From positions 1 to 59,268 of the forward strand of contig NZ_BAUT01000019.1 in NCBI RefSeq assembly GCF_000513095.1: DNA of 59,268 nt. Direction: 5' to 3'. Positions 17,241-26,137 of the stretch are shown here, one piece after another. The stretch's first letter is position 1. Each line of letters begins with the position of its first letter. The translations under genes were made by a program, and so were the position numbers. A model generated the notes under the pieces. It worked only from the letters and a program-made list of their open reading frames with translations, had not been told where the DNA came from and did no database searches. The DNA comes from Halalkalibacter wakoensis JCM 9140. GTDB taxonomy: Bacteria > Bacillota > Bacilli > Bacillales > Bacillaceae_D.

Positions 17241-18011
17241 GTGAGTTCTTTAAACATATCGATTCACGAACATGTGGCCACGATTACGTTAAATAGGCCG
17301 CCTGCAAATGCTTTGTCAAAGGCGGTCTTACAGGAATTAGATCATGTATTAACAGACCTAGAAAAAAACGAGGATGTCCATGTTCTGCTCATAAATGGTG
17401 AAGGGCGCTTCTTTGCAGCTGGAGCAGATATAAAAGAATTTACTCAAGTAACGAATCCAGCTGATCTTGCTCGAGCAGGTCAGCAACTGTTTGACAAAAT
17501 GGAACGTTTCCCTAAGCCGATCATCGCGGCAATTCATGGAGCTGCTTTAGGGGGAGGGTTGGAACTGGCTATGGCTTGCCACATTCGATTAGCTACAGAG
17601 GATGCAAAATTAGGTCTCCCAGAATTACAACTTGGATTAATTCCCGGTTTTGCAGGGACTCAAAGGTTACCTAGGTATGTTGGAGTAGCAAAAGCATGCG
17701 AAATGATGTTAACGAGTGAGCCGATAAGCGGAATAGAAGCTGTGCAATTAGGGCTTGTGAACAGAGCATTTAAAGAAGAAGCCTTGCATGAAGAAGCGAA
17801 GAAGCTTGCAGAGAAAATAGCAGCAAAAAGTAGAGAGTCTGTGAAGAGGACATTAGAGCTACTATTATACAATCATTCAGCTCAGTTTGAAGAAGGATCG
17901 TTACAGGAAGCAGAACGATTTGGCGAAATTTTTGCAACAGACGATGCAAAAGAAGGGATCTCTGCATTTATTGAAAAGCGCAAGCCTGTTTTTAACCAAA
18001 AAAATGAATGA
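17241..18011 (+). CDS. fadB: Enoyl-CoA hydratase FadB
   Basis: This crotonase-family enzyme adds water to trans-2-enoyl-CoA in beta-oxidation. The GTG at 17241 has AAAGGGAG upstream; the protein has 256 residues. The oxyanion-hole segments AAGADIKEF (about 58-66) and IHGAALGGGLELAMACH (about 97-113) and the catalytic Glu region LPELQLGLIPG are present. Placement between fadR and etfBA matches B. subtilis. The protein is a stand-alone hydratase, not the large FadB of enterobacteria. Confidence 0.92.
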   Translation: MSSLNISIHEHVATITLNRPPANALSKAVLQELDHVLTDLEKNEDVHVLLINGEGRFFAAGADIKEFTQVTNPADLARAGQQLFDKMERFPKPIIAAIHGAALGGGLELAMACHIRLATEDAKLGLPELQLGLIPGFAGTQRLPRYVGVAKACEMMLTSEPISGIEAVQLGLVNRAFKEEALHEEAKKLAEKIAAKSRESVKRTLELLLYNHSAQFEEGSLQEAERFGEIFATDDAKEGISAFIEKRKPVFNQKNE

Positions 18012-18067
18012 GAAATCACTCAACTTTTTTAAAACTAGTAAACAATTAAGATTTTAGGAGGGACATT

Positions 18068-18838
18068 ATGAATATTTTTGTTATTATGAAGCGCACGTTC
18101 GATACAGAGGAAAAAATTACGTTAAACAATGGAAAGATTGATGACAGTTCAGCTGAATTTATTATCAACCCTTACGATGAATATGCCATTGAAGAGGCTA
18201 TTGTGTTGCGCGATGAACACGGTGGTCAAGTAACAGTCGTTACAGTTGGAGAAGAAGAAGCGGAAAAAGAGTTACGGACTGCGCTCGCAATGGGAGCTGA
18301 TAAAGCGGTATTAATTGATAGTGAAGAACTAGATGAATTAGATCAATTTACAACGGCTTCTTTGCTTGCAGCGTATTTAAAAGACCAAGAAATTGACATC
18401 ATTTTAGGTGGGAATGTAGCCGTTGATGGTGGATCTGGTCAAGTTGGACCACGAGTAGCTGAATTGTTAGGAATCCCACAAGTTACAACGATTACAAAAT
18501 TAACAGTCAAGGAAAATATAGCGACAATCGTTCGAGATGTTGAAGGAGATGAGGAAACGGTTGAAGTTGCAATTCCGGTCCTTGTAACAGCACAGCAAGG
18601 CTTGAATGAACCTCGCTACCCATCATTACCTGGAATTATGAAAGCGAAGAAAAAGCCTTTGGAGACGCTTGACTTAGATGATCTTGATCTGGACGAAGAT
18701 GATGTGGAAGCCAAAACAACGACAGTGGAAATTTTCTTACCACCAGTTAAGCAAGCGGGGAAAATTTTAGAGGGTGAACCTGCAGATCAAGTGAAGGAAC
18801 TCGTATCATTACTGAAATCGGAAGCAAAAGTTATTTAA
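18068..18838 (+). CDS. etfB: Electron transfer flavoprotein beta subunit
   Basis: EtfB forms a heterodimer with EtfA that accepts electrons from acyl-CoA dehydrogenases and passes them to the respiratory chain. The protein has 256 residues and carries the ETF signature around VAVDGGSGQVGPRVAELLG and the C-terminal segment that reaches into EtfA. AGGAGGG precedes the ATG. It is followed by etfA after 12 bases. The N-terminal MNIFVIMKRTFDTEEKI is typical. Co-transcribed with fadR-fadB. Confidence 0.95.
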   Translation: MNIFVIMKRTFDTEEKITLNNGKIDDSSAEFIINPYDEYAIEEAIVLRDEHGGQVTVVTVGEEEAEKELRTALAMGADKAVLIDSEELDELDQFTTASLLAAYLKDQEIDIILGGNVAVDGGSGQVGPRVAELLGIPQVTTITKLTVKENIATIVRDVEGDEETVEVAIPVLVTAQQGLNEPRYPSLPGIMKAKKKPLETLDLDDLDLDEDDVEAKTTTVEIFLPPVKQAGKILEGEPADQVKELVSLLKSEAKVI

Positions 18839-18850
18839 GGAGGGGTTAAG

Positions 18851-19828
18851 ATGACTAAAAAGGTTCTTGTTATCGGAGAGGTACGTGATGGGGAGTTACG
18901 TAATGTTTCATTTGAAGCTATTGCAGCTGGGAAAACAGTTGCAAATGGAGGAGAAGTAGTAGGTGTTTTATTAGGTGATAATGTAAGCGGTTTAACAGAT
19001 GTCTTTGCTCAATATGGAGCTGACCGTGTTATTGTAGCTGAACACCCTGATTTAAAAACGTATACAACAGATGCGTATCAACAAGCTATTCTTCAAGTGT
19101 TTGATATTGAAAATCCAGATGGTGTGATACTCGGTCATACAGCGATGGGAAAAGATGTTGGACCACGCCTTGCCATGAAATTACAAGCTGGTCTCATGTC
19201 AGATGCTGTATCAGTTGAACTAGATGGAGATGACGCCATTTTTACTCGACCTATTTATTCAGGGAAAGCGTTTGAAAAGAAAAAGGTAAAGGAAGGAATT
19301 GTGTGTGCGACAATTCGACCAAATAATATTGCTGCACTTGAACAAGATCCAACGAAGAAAGCTGACGTATCAACTGTTGCAGTTGATATAAAAGATTTAC
19401 GTACAGTGATTAAGGATGTTGTTCAAAAAGCGACGGGTGGAGTAGATTTGTCTGAAGCTAACGTCATTGTTGCAGGAGGAAGAGGCGTAAAGAGCAAAGA
19501 AGGATTTCAACCACTTCAGGAGCTTGCTGATCTTTTAGGAGGAGCAGTAGGAGCTTCACGAGGTGCGTGTGATGCTGATTATTGTGATTATGGCTTACAA
19601 ATTGGGCAAACTGGAAAAGTCGTCACACCAGATTTGTATTTTGCGATTGGTATATCAGGAGCCATTCAACATCTAGCGGGGATGTCGAATTCAAAAGTAA
19701 TCGTTGCGATTAACAAAGACCCAGAAGCACCTATTTTCGAGGTAGCTGACTATGGGATTGTGGGCGACTTATTTGAGATTCTTCCTATCTTAACGGAAGA
19801 ATTAAGAAATTTACTCGTTTCCAACTAA
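18851..19828 (+). CDS. etfA: Electron transfer flavoprotein alpha subunit
   Basis: This FAD-binding partner of EtfB has 325 residues. The C-terminal FAD domain shows VAGGRGVKSKEGF, LGGAVGASRGACDAD, the QIGQTGKVVTPDLYFAIGIS segment and NKDPEAPIFEVADYGIVGD, all typical. It has a good ribosome site (AAGGAGGGG) and ends the fad operon; a terminator follows at 19864. It transfers electrons from beta-oxidation to an ETF-linked quinone reductase that is not in this window. Confidence 0.96.
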   Translation: MTKKVLVIGEVRDGELRNVSFEAIAAGKTVANGGEVVGVLLGDNVSGLTDVFAQYGADRVIVAEHPDLKTYTTDAYQQAILQVFDIENPDGVILGHTAMGKDVGPRLAMKLQAGLMSDAVSVELDGDDAIFTRPIYSGKAFEKKKVKEGIVCATIRPNNIAALEQDPTKKADVSTVAVDIKDLRTVIKDVVQKATGGVDLSEANVIVAGGRGVKSKEGFQPLQELADLLGGAVGASRGACDADYCDYGLQIGQTGKVVTPDLYFAIGISGAIQHLAGMSNSKVIVAINKDPEAPIFEVADYGIVGDLFEILPILTEELRNLLVSN

Positions 19829-19863
19829 AATTATAACGTCACATCAAAAGTACAAGATAATCT

Positions 19864-19916
19864 AGGGGTTTTTGGAAGGGCAACCATGTCCTTTTGAAAA
19901 ACCTCTTTTTCTTGTG
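19864..19916 (+). terminator. Terminator after etfA
   Basis: AGGGGTTTTTGGAAGG pairs with CCTTTTGAAAAACCTC and is followed by a T-run. A TATAAT at 19983-19988, upstream of trxA, marks a new transcription unit; its -35 is not clear. Confidence 0.75.
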
Positions 19917-20030
19917 TAAGTTTATAGTTGTGAGGATAAAATAAAGCGAAGCAATAAATTCGCCAGCAGTGGAAGTGTTTGGTATAATTGTGTGGAAACA
20001 ATTTTGTAATAGGAAAAGGGAGGATTTTCA

Positions 20031-20345
20031 ATGGCAATCGTAAATGTAACAGATCAAACATTCGCATCTGAAACAAGTGAAGGAGTTGTACTAGCAGACT
20101 TCTGGGCACCTTGGTGCGGACCTTGTAAGATGATTGCTCCTGTCCTTGAAGAATTAGATTCTGAAATGGGCGATAAAGTAAAAATTGCGAAGCTTGATGT
20201 TGATGAGAATCAAGAAACAGCTGGCAAATACAGCGTTATGAGTATCCCAACGCTTCTTGTTTTTAAAGATGGTGAAGTGGTAGACCAAGTAGTTGGCTTC
20301 CAACCAAAAGAAGCTTTAGCAGAACTTCTTAATAAACACCTTTAA
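20031..20345 (+). CDS. trxA: Thioredoxin
   Basis: This 104-residue protein has the classic active site WCGPCK (Cys28 and Cys31) and the cis-proline SIPTLL. Thioredoxin reduces protein disulfides in the cytoplasm with electrons from thioredoxin reductase and serves ribonucleotide reductase. AAGGGAGG lies before the ATG. It is monocistronic between two terminators. Position between etfA and uvrC matches B. subtilis. Confidence 0.97.
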   Translation: MAIVNVTDQTFASETSEGVVLADFWAPWCGPCKMIAPVLEELDSEMGDKVKIAKLDVDENQETAGKYSVMSIPTLLVFKDGEVVDQVVGFQPKEALAELLNKHL

Positions 20346-20352
20346 GGTGAAC

Positions 20353-20399
20353 AAGTGATTTCATTTTCCAGTATTGGTTAAATGGAATCACTTTTTTAT
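20353..20399 (+). terminator. Terminator after trxA
   Basis: AAGTGATTTCATTT pairs with AAATGGAATCACTT (one mismatch), followed by TTTTAT. Confidence 0.8.
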
Positions 20400-20477
20400 G
20401 TGTAATGGAATACTTCCAGTTTTTCTAACTTGCATTTGTCCAACTTCTCGCAAACAATAGAAGAGAGGTGGAATACG

Positions 20478-22252
20478 ATGAGTCAAATAAAAGAGAAATT
20501 GTTGATTCTTCCTGATCAGCCTGGCTGTTATTTAATGAAGGATCGTCAAGGTACGATTATATATGTAGGAAAAGCAAAGATTTTAAAGAATAGGGTTAGA
20601 TCCTATTTTACCGGTTCTCACGATGGGAAAACACAGCGGTTAGTTAGTGAGATTGCTGATTTTGAATATATTGTTACATCCTCTAATATTGAAGCTCTTA
20701 TTTTAGAGATGAATTTAATTAAAAAACATGATCCAAAATACAACGTCATGTTAAAAGACGATAAATCATACCCCTATTTGAAAATCACAAACGAAGAGCA
20801 TCCAAGGTTGATTACAACTCGCCAAGTCAAAAAAGATGGTGGAAAATACTTTGGTCCTTATCCAAATGCTGGAGCCGCCACTGAAACAAAAAAGATGCTT
20901 GATCGTCTTTACCCTTTACGCAAGTGCCGAACATTGCCTGATAAAGTATGCTTGTATTATCATATTGGACAATGCCTTGCACCATGTGTCGAAGAAGTGA
21001 CGAAAGAACAAAATCAAGCAATGGTCCAAGATATTACAAAATTTTTACGTTCTGGGCATGATGAGATCAAAGCTCAATTAACGGAGAAAATGATGAAAGC
21101 TGCAGAGGAAATGGACTTCGAGCGAGCCAAAGAGATACGAGATACTCTTAGTCACATGGATACGGTGATCGAAAAGCAAAAAATGATGATTGGTGACCTA
21201 ACCGACAGAGATGTTTTTGGTTTTGCTTATGATAAAGGTTGGATGTGTGTTCAAGTGTTTTTCATTAGGCAAGGAAAACTGATTGAGCGTGACGTGTCTA
21301 TTTTTCCATTTTATAAAGATGCTACAGAAGATTTGATGACGTTCATTGGGCAATTTTATATGAAAAAAGAGCACATTAAGCCTTCGGAAATTTTCCTTCC
21401 TGAGGAAGTAGACGGGGACTTAATTGAACAATTAGTTGGAGTGAAAACCCATCATCCAAAAAGAGGGAAGAAAAAAGATTTACTGGATTTAGCAAACAAA
21501 AATGCTCAAATTGCCTTAAAGGACAAATTTTCCTTAATTGAGCGAGATGAAGAAAGAACCATCAAAGCAATTGAACGATTAGGACAAGCGATGGGTATTA
21601 GAACCCCATACCGAATTGAGGCATTTGATAACTCTAATATACAAGGTACGGACCTGTTTCTGCCATGGTTAGTTTCGTAGATGGAAAACCAAGCCGAAAA
21701 GATTATCGAAAATACAAAATTAAATCGGTCGAAGGTCCAGATGATTACGGCTCGATGCGCGAGGTTGTTCGTAGACGATACATTCGTCTTTTGAAAGAAT
21801 CATTGCCGCTTCCAGATCTTATCGTGATCGATGGGGGAAAAGGGCAAATTGCAGTTGCTCAAGAAGTGATTACCGATGAGTTAGGGCTTTCGATCCCCGT
21901 TTGTGGGTTAGCAAAAGACGAGAAGCATCGGACGTCTCAATTGTTAATGGGGGACCCTCCTGTTGAGGTGTCTTTAAAACGGGATAGTCATGAATTTTAT
22001 TTATTGCAACGTATTCAAGATGAGGTTCATCGCTTTGCGATCACGTTCCACCGGCAAACACGTTCAAAAACGTTTTTCAAGTCAGAGTTGGATGATATTC
22101 CAGGTGTAGGGGAAAAACGCAAGCGTCAACTGTTAAAACATTTCGGTTCGGTGAAAAAAATGAAAGAAGCAACGATAGAGGATTTAAAGAAATTAGCCAT
22201 TCCGGAAAAAGTGGCAGAGGCTATATTAGAAACACTAAACCAAAAAGGCTGA
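20478..22252 (+). CDS. uvrC: Excinuclease ABC subunit C (frameshifted as sequenced)
   Basis: UvrC makes both incisions in nucleotide excision repair after UvrA and UvrB find damage. ATG 20478 follows AGAGAGGTGG. The N-terminal GIY-YIG nuclease ([19 protein letters not shown]), the UVR motif for UvrB binding ([18 protein letters not shown]), the RNase H-like endonuclease ([20 protein letters not shown]) and the C-terminal HhH ([17 protein letters not shown]) are all present. The frame breaks at 21653: gacctgtt should read gaccctgtt, i.e. CCC read as CC. Corrected, the protein is about 591 residues, normal for the family. Probably a sequence error. Confidence 0.92.
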
Positions 22253-22258
22253 TATCCC

Positions 22259-22287
22259 TTGCATAAGGGAGGAAGGTTTGTTAGAAT
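22259..22287 (+). promoter_or_regulatory. Candidate lysC promoter
   Basis: TTGCAT (22259-22264) and TAGAAT (22282-22287) are 17 bases apart, with the expected transcript start about 30 bases before the lysine riboswitch. The -35 is weak. Confidence 0.4.
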
Positions 22288-22324
22288 AATAGTCAATTGA
22301 ATATGCCACACTTCGAATATGAAG

Positions 22325-22516
22325 TGATTGGTAGAGGAGCGAAAACCATTAGTAGACGTGCCGAGGAAATGAGATCTGTAGACGTACGTTAAAAGGGGAA
22401 TTCGCCGAAGTGCAAGGTGAGACTCATCTTTTCTTGTGCTGGACCTATGCTAAATAGGCATAGGGCTGTCACATACTTACACCCAAGAAGTATGTGGAGA
22501 ACTATCTCACGAGAGA
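22325..22516 (+). ncRNA. Lysine riboswitch (L-box)
   Basis: Conserved L-box blocks occur in order: GGTAGAGGAGCGAAAACC (22330 on), GCCGAGGAAATGAGA, GGGGAATTCGCCGAAG, AGGGCTGTCAC and GTGGAGAACTATCTCACG. It lies upstream of aspartokinase, as in B. subtilis lysC. Bound lysine should favour the terminator at 22549-22588 and lower lysC expression. Confidence 0.93.
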
Positions 22517-22548
22517 AACAGGGAGCAGTGTGGTACCGATCGGTATTG

Positions 22549-22588
22549 ATGCAACAGTGAGGGGTTTTCCTTATTGTTGCTTTTTTGC
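22549..22588 (+). terminator. Riboswitch-controlled terminator before lysC
   Basis: GCAACAGTGAGG (22551-22562) pairs with CCTTATTGTTGC, followed by TTTTTT. Confidence 0.88.
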
Positions 22589-22628
22589 ATTCCAATAGGA
22601 CCGTGAGTATGAAAAGGAGAGAATAGAT

Positions 22629-23858
22629 ATGGCAAGAATTGTACAGAAGTACGGAGGGACTTCCGTTGGTTCGGTCGAGAGAATTCAGCATGTGGCATCA
22701 AGAATAGAGCGGGCTGTTCTGGCTGGAGATGAGGTTGTTGTTGTTGTTTCAGCAATGGGCAAATCAACGGATGAACTGGTGGCACTGGCAAACCAAATAA
22801 CGGATACACCAAGTAAACGTGAAATGGATATGCTTCTTACGACAGGTGAACAAGTAACGATTTCGTTACTTTCAATGGCGCTACAAGCTCGTGGAGTTAC
22901 AGCAACATCTTTAACTGGATGGCAAGCTGGAATTCAAACTGAAGAAAGCCACGGTAATGCTCGTATTGAAGCGATAACTCCTGATCGTGTTGAAACAGAG
23001 TTATCGGAGGGGAAAGTCGTGATTGTTGCTGGATTCCAAGGCATCAGTGTAAATGGAGAAATTACAACACTTGGCCGTGGCGGTTCAGATACAACAGCCG
23101 TTGCACTAGCAGCTTCCTTGAAAGCAGATCGTTGTGATATTTATACAGATGTTACAGGTGTGTTTACAACAGATCCTCGTTACGTAAAGTCAGCAAGAAA
23201 ATTACATTCGATTTCCTATGATGAAATGCTCGAAATGGCTAATTTAGGGGCGGGCGTTTTACATCCACGGGCAGTTGAATTTGCAAAAAATTACAATGTC
23301 CCTTTAATGGTTGCATCGAGTATGGAAGACATTGAAGGTACATTAATTGAGGAGGAAGTATCAATGGAACAAAATCTAATCGTTCGTGGAATTGCATTTG
23401 AGAATGACGTAACAAAAGTAACGGTAAAAGGGCTACCTAATCGTCTTCAGACATTGTCAAGACTTTTCACGACTTTATCCGAACATCATGTTAATGTAGA
23501 TATTATTATTCAAAATCAAATAGATGAAAATCATATAAATATTTCATTTTCCATTACGCAAAGCTCATTAAAAGAAACACTTGCAGTATTACAAGAAGCA
23601 CAGGAAGAGTTGCAGTTTACTGATGTTGTGTTTGAGGAAGAATTGGCTAAGGTGTCGATTGTAGGATCAGGTATGGTCTCAAATCCTGGGGTTGCGGCTA
23701 AAATGTTTGATGTGTTGGCAAATAACGATATTTTTGTGAAAATGGTTAGTACATCGGAGATTAAAGTATCTGTTGTTGTTCAAGAGATCGATATGGTATT
23801 AGCTGTTGAGATGTTGCATAAAGAATTTCAATTAGCAGAAGAAGCCGTTACGGTTTAA
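22629..23858 (+). CDS. lysC: Aspartokinase, lysine-regulated (alpha subunit)
   Basis: Aspartokinase phosphorylates aspartate, the first step to lysine, diaminopimelate, threonine and methionine. The 409-residue protein has the kinase signature KYGGTSVG (6-13), GRGGSDTTAVALAASL and two C-terminal ACT domains (about 265-400) for effector binding. The lysine riboswitch identifies it as the B. subtilis LysC (aspartokinase II) type rather than DapG. A strong internal ribosome site and in-frame ATG at 23364 allow separate synthesis of the beta subunit. Terminated at 23861-23900. Confidence 0.95.
   Translation: MARIVQKYGGTSVGSVERIQHVASRIERAVLAGDEVVVVVSAMGKSTDELVALANQITDTPSKREMDMLLTTGEQVTISLLSMALQARGVTATSLTGWQAGIQTEESHGNARIEAITPDRVETELSEGKVVIVAGFQGISVNGEITTLGRGGSDTTAVALAASLKADRCDIYTDVTGVFTTDPRYVKSARKLHSISYDEMLEMANLGAGVLHPRAVEFAKNYNVPLMVASSMEDIEGTLIEEEVSMEQNLIVRGIAFENDVTKVTVKGLPNRLQTLSRLFTTLSEHHVNVDIIIQNQIDENHINISFSITQSSLKETLAVLQEAQEELQFTDVVFEEELAKVSIVGSGMVSNPGVAAKMFDVLANNDIFVKMVSTSEIKVSVVVQEIDMVLAVEMLHKEFQLAEEAVTV
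23364..23858 (+). CDS. lysC: Aspartokinase beta subunit, internal in-frame start
   Basis: ATG 23364 is codon 246 of lysC and is preceded by GAGGAGGAAG at good spacing. It starts MEQNLIVRGIAFENDV, just before the ACT domains, and gives 164 residues. In B. subtilis the aspartokinase II beta subunit starts at the equivalent codon. The product would be the regulatory ACT-only subunit of an alpha2-beta2 enzyme. Confidence 0.75.
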   Translation: MEQNLIVRGIAFENDVTKVTVKGLPNRLQTLSRLFTTLSEHHVNVDIIIQNQIDENHINISFSITQSSLKETLAVLQEAQEELQFTDVVFEEELAKVSIVGSGMVSNPGVAAKMFDVLANNDIFVKMVSTSEIKVSVVVQEIDMVLAVEMLHKEFQLAEEAVTV

Positions 23859-23860
23859 CA

Positions 23861-23900
23861 AAAAAGAGGTAAAGCAGCTTATAGCTGCTTTACCTCTTTT
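23861..23900. terminator. Bidirectional terminator between lysC and yslB
   Basis: AAAAAGAGGTAAAGCAGC pairs with GCTGCTTTACCTCTTTT around a 5-base loop, with A and T runs on both sides. It serves lysC on the plus strand and yslB on the minus strand; the yslB stop lies in it. Confidence 0.9.
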
Positions 23901-24294
23901 CTTGAATGGCATCTCGTTTGTCTGTTTCAACATGAATAAGGATATAATCTTTTTTCTTTTTGTACGTAGCTCCTGTTATGCAACCTTGCGAATGTTCTAT
24001 CTGCTGAGCAAGAAACCCTGCTTCTAGTTGATAACACCGTTCGTCCTTGTCTGTCATCCAAGAGCCTTTTAATTCAAAAATGTGCAATTCTTTTTTTTCT
24101 TGTAATAACGACAGTTTTCCCCATCCTGCCTTTTCAAAAAAAGGAATCATTTCTTCTACAGTTGAGAGAATGTTTTTTCTTGCAAGTGTTTTGCCAACCC
24201 AATATAAAATAGAATCATGTTCTTTTCCTAATAATTCTTTGAGTACATCGTTCCTAATCAAATCATACCCAAACTGATTTACGCGATCTTCCAT
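23890..24294 (-). CDS. yslB: DUF2507 protein YslB
   Basis: This 134-residue cytoplasmic protein of the DUF2507 family has no known function. It is recognised by its N-terminal pattern (FGYDLIRNDVLKELLGKE) and its place between lysC and the sdh operon, on the opposite strand, as in B. subtilis. GGGAGGGAGCGG precedes the start on the minus strand. The AGFLAQQIEHSQGC part resembles the V4R-like fold, but that is an inference from pattern only. Confidence 0.85.
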   Translation of the reverse strand: MEDRVNQFGYDLIRNDVLKELLGKEHDSILYWVGKTLARKNILSTVEEMIPFFEKAGWGKLSLLQEKKELHIFELKGSWMTDKDERCYQLEAGFLAQQIEHSQGCITGATYKKKKDYILIHVETDKRDAIQEKR

Positions 24295-24478
24295 ATATAC
24301 CGCTCCCTCCCATACTCCCTAAAAGCGCAAGCCTGTAAGAGAAATGCTACTCTGATCATATACGATGTTTATGAAGCAAACAAGATAAAATCACCGGGGC
24401 TTCAAAAGTTGAAGGGTTCTAGCCTTGCATTTTGTAAAATGTTATACTTAACCGCGAACGTATGCGGAGGTATTAAAA

Positions 24479-25828
24479 ATGAAGTCAGGCTTAAACCAGT
24501 TTCTCTCTCCTTTTAGGGTAATCATTATCGCCTATATTATTGCGATGTTTCTATTTAGTATCTTGTTATATTTACCCATATCTCATCAACCCGGCGTTGA
24601 TCTGACGTATTCAGAAGCTCTTTTTACATCTGTTAGCGCAGTTAGTGTGACAGGATTAACGGTTGTTAATGTCCCAGAAACATACAGCTATGTAGGAATT
24701 GCGTTTTTAGCGTTAGCGATTCAACTGGGTGGAATTGGGATTATGACGATGGGTACATTTGTCTGGATGCTATTTGGTCGAAAAATAAATTTAGCTCAAC
24801 GTATGTTAATCATGGTCGACCAAAATCAAAATACGTTTTCGGGATTAGTCAATCTGATGAGGGGAATTCTAATTGTTGCTCTTATCATTGAATTAATTGG
24901 TGCGCTTATTCTTGGTACTTATTTTATTCGTTATTTTGATACAGTAGGAGAAGCGTTCTACCAAGGAGCCTTTGCTTCATTAAGTGCATTCACAAATGCC
25001 GGATTTGATGTGACAGGACAATCATTGATTCCTTTTGCAAATGATTACTACGTCCAATTTGTTGTAATTCTGTTAATTATTGCAGGTGCAATTGGCTTCC
25101 CTGTCTTACTTGAATTAAGAGAATATTTTTCTAAAAGGAACAACAATTTTAAATTTAGCTTATTCACGAAAATCACAACAACAACGTATTTTGCTGTCTT
25201 TGTCATTGGAATTATAGGAATATGGGCACTGGAAACGGGTCACTATTATGTCGGTCTAGAGTGGCACCAGCAGTTATTTTATTCCATATTTAATTCAGCA
25301 ACGGCAAGAAGTGGTGGACTATCTATAATGGATGTGTCTGAATTAAATGTTGGAACACTGCTCTTTATTTCTGGTTTAATGATTGTTGGAGCAAGTCCAT
25401 CAAGTGTTGGTGGAGGAATCAGGACGACTACTGTAGCGGTCATGTTTTTAACCATAAGGAGTTTCGCTTTAGGGAAAAGTGACGTGAAGGTGTTTGGCCG
25501 AGAAATTCATCCTGAAGATCGGCAAAAGGCATTCATTGTCTTATCCGTTTTTCTCGTCCTGTTATTTGCCGCTGTAACATTAATAGCAGCATTTGAAGCA
25601 AATAATGAAATTACACTAATGGCAATTATATTTGAAACAGCATCTGCGTTTGGAACCTGTGGGCTGTCAATGGGGATTACTCCTTACTTATCCTTGCCTA
25701 GTCAGTTTGTCTTAATGATTCTCATGTTTATCGGTCGAGTAGGGCTAATTGCCTTTTTATTCTCAGTTCGTAAAAGAGAAACAAAAACACATTTTAAATA
25801 TCCGACTGAAAGAATTATTATCGGGTAA
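24479..25828 (+). CDS. Ktr/Trk-type potassium (or sodium) transporter membrane subunit
   Basis: This 449-residue TrkH/KtrB-superfamily channel subunit has repeated membrane-pore-membrane units. Filter-like segments are SAVSVTGLTVVN, SAFTNAGFDV, SATARSGGLS and SAFGTCGLSM, each with the filter glycine. It takes up K+ (or Na+), normally with a cytoplasmic KtrA/KtrC-type RCK subunit. No such partner gene is nearby, as is typical for the KtrD-type orphan. AGGAGG-like GCGGAGG lies 9 bases before the ATG. B. subtilis has no transporter at this place between yslB and sdhC. The selectivity cannot be decided from sequence alone. Confidence 0.88.
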   Translation: MKSGLNQFLSPFRVIIIAYIIAMFLFSILLYLPISHQPGVDLTYSEALFTSVSAVSVTGLTVVNVPETYSYVGIAFLALAIQLGGIGIMTMGTFVWMLFGRKINLAQRMLIMVDQNQNTFSGLVNLMRGILIVALIIELIGALILGTYFIRYFDTVGEAFYQGAFASLSAFTNAGFDVTGQSLIPFANDYYVQFVVILLIIAGAIGFPVLLELREYFSKRNNNFKFSLFTKITTTTYFAVFVIGIIGIWALETGHYYVGLEWHQQLFYSIFNSATARSGGLSIMDVSELNVGTLLFISGLMIVGASPSSVGGGIRTTTVAVMFLTIRSFALGKSDVKVFGREIHPEDRQKAFIVLSVFLVLLFAAVTLIAAFEANNEITLMAIIFETASAFGTCGLSMGITPYLSLPSQFVLMILMFIGRVGLIAFLFSVRKRETKTHFKYPTERIIIG

Positions 25829-25865
25829 AATTGCTAGATATTTAGGAAATCGTACTGTTTTGTGG

Positions 25866-25893
25866 AAAAAGCCCTTAAAATGGGGCTTTTTCC
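25866..25893 (+). terminator. Terminator after the Ktr gene
   Basis: AAAAAGCCC pairs with GGGCTTTTT around a short loop. Confidence 0.85.
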
Positions 25894-25926
25894 TTTGTAT
25901 ACCCAAAAAAGAGTGAATACGTTTTC

Positions 25927-25955
25927 TTGACGAGGGTATCTGATGGGAGTACAAT
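25927..25955 (+). promoter_or_regulatory. Candidate sdhCAB promoter
   Basis: TTGACG (25927-25932) and TACAAT (25950-25955) are 17 bases apart. The start would leave a 5' leader of about 175 bases before sdhC; 25960-26120 is AT-rich with no recognised riboswitch. Confidence 0.55.
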
Positions 25956-26137
25956 AAATTTGTCAGATTTTTTTCACAGAAACTTGCTAAAAGTTTCATA
26001 ATATTGTTACTTGTAATCTAGTAATTTAGTAATTTATGAATTTGTTAGTTACAAGGAGCAATATATATAGAAGATAGAAAAAAATCAAAGTTCTAAAAAT
26101 CTGTAAGAAGCAAATTTATTTGTGGGGGGAAAAAGGT

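Noticed and set aside
22389-22812. 100-residue minus-strand frames over the lysine riboswitch
   Set aside because: The conserved riboswitch explains the sequence.
24300-24478. c-di-AMP (ydaO-type) riboswitch before the Ktr gene
   Set aside because: I could not find the conserved ydaO blocks; only short, unrelated hairpins are seen.
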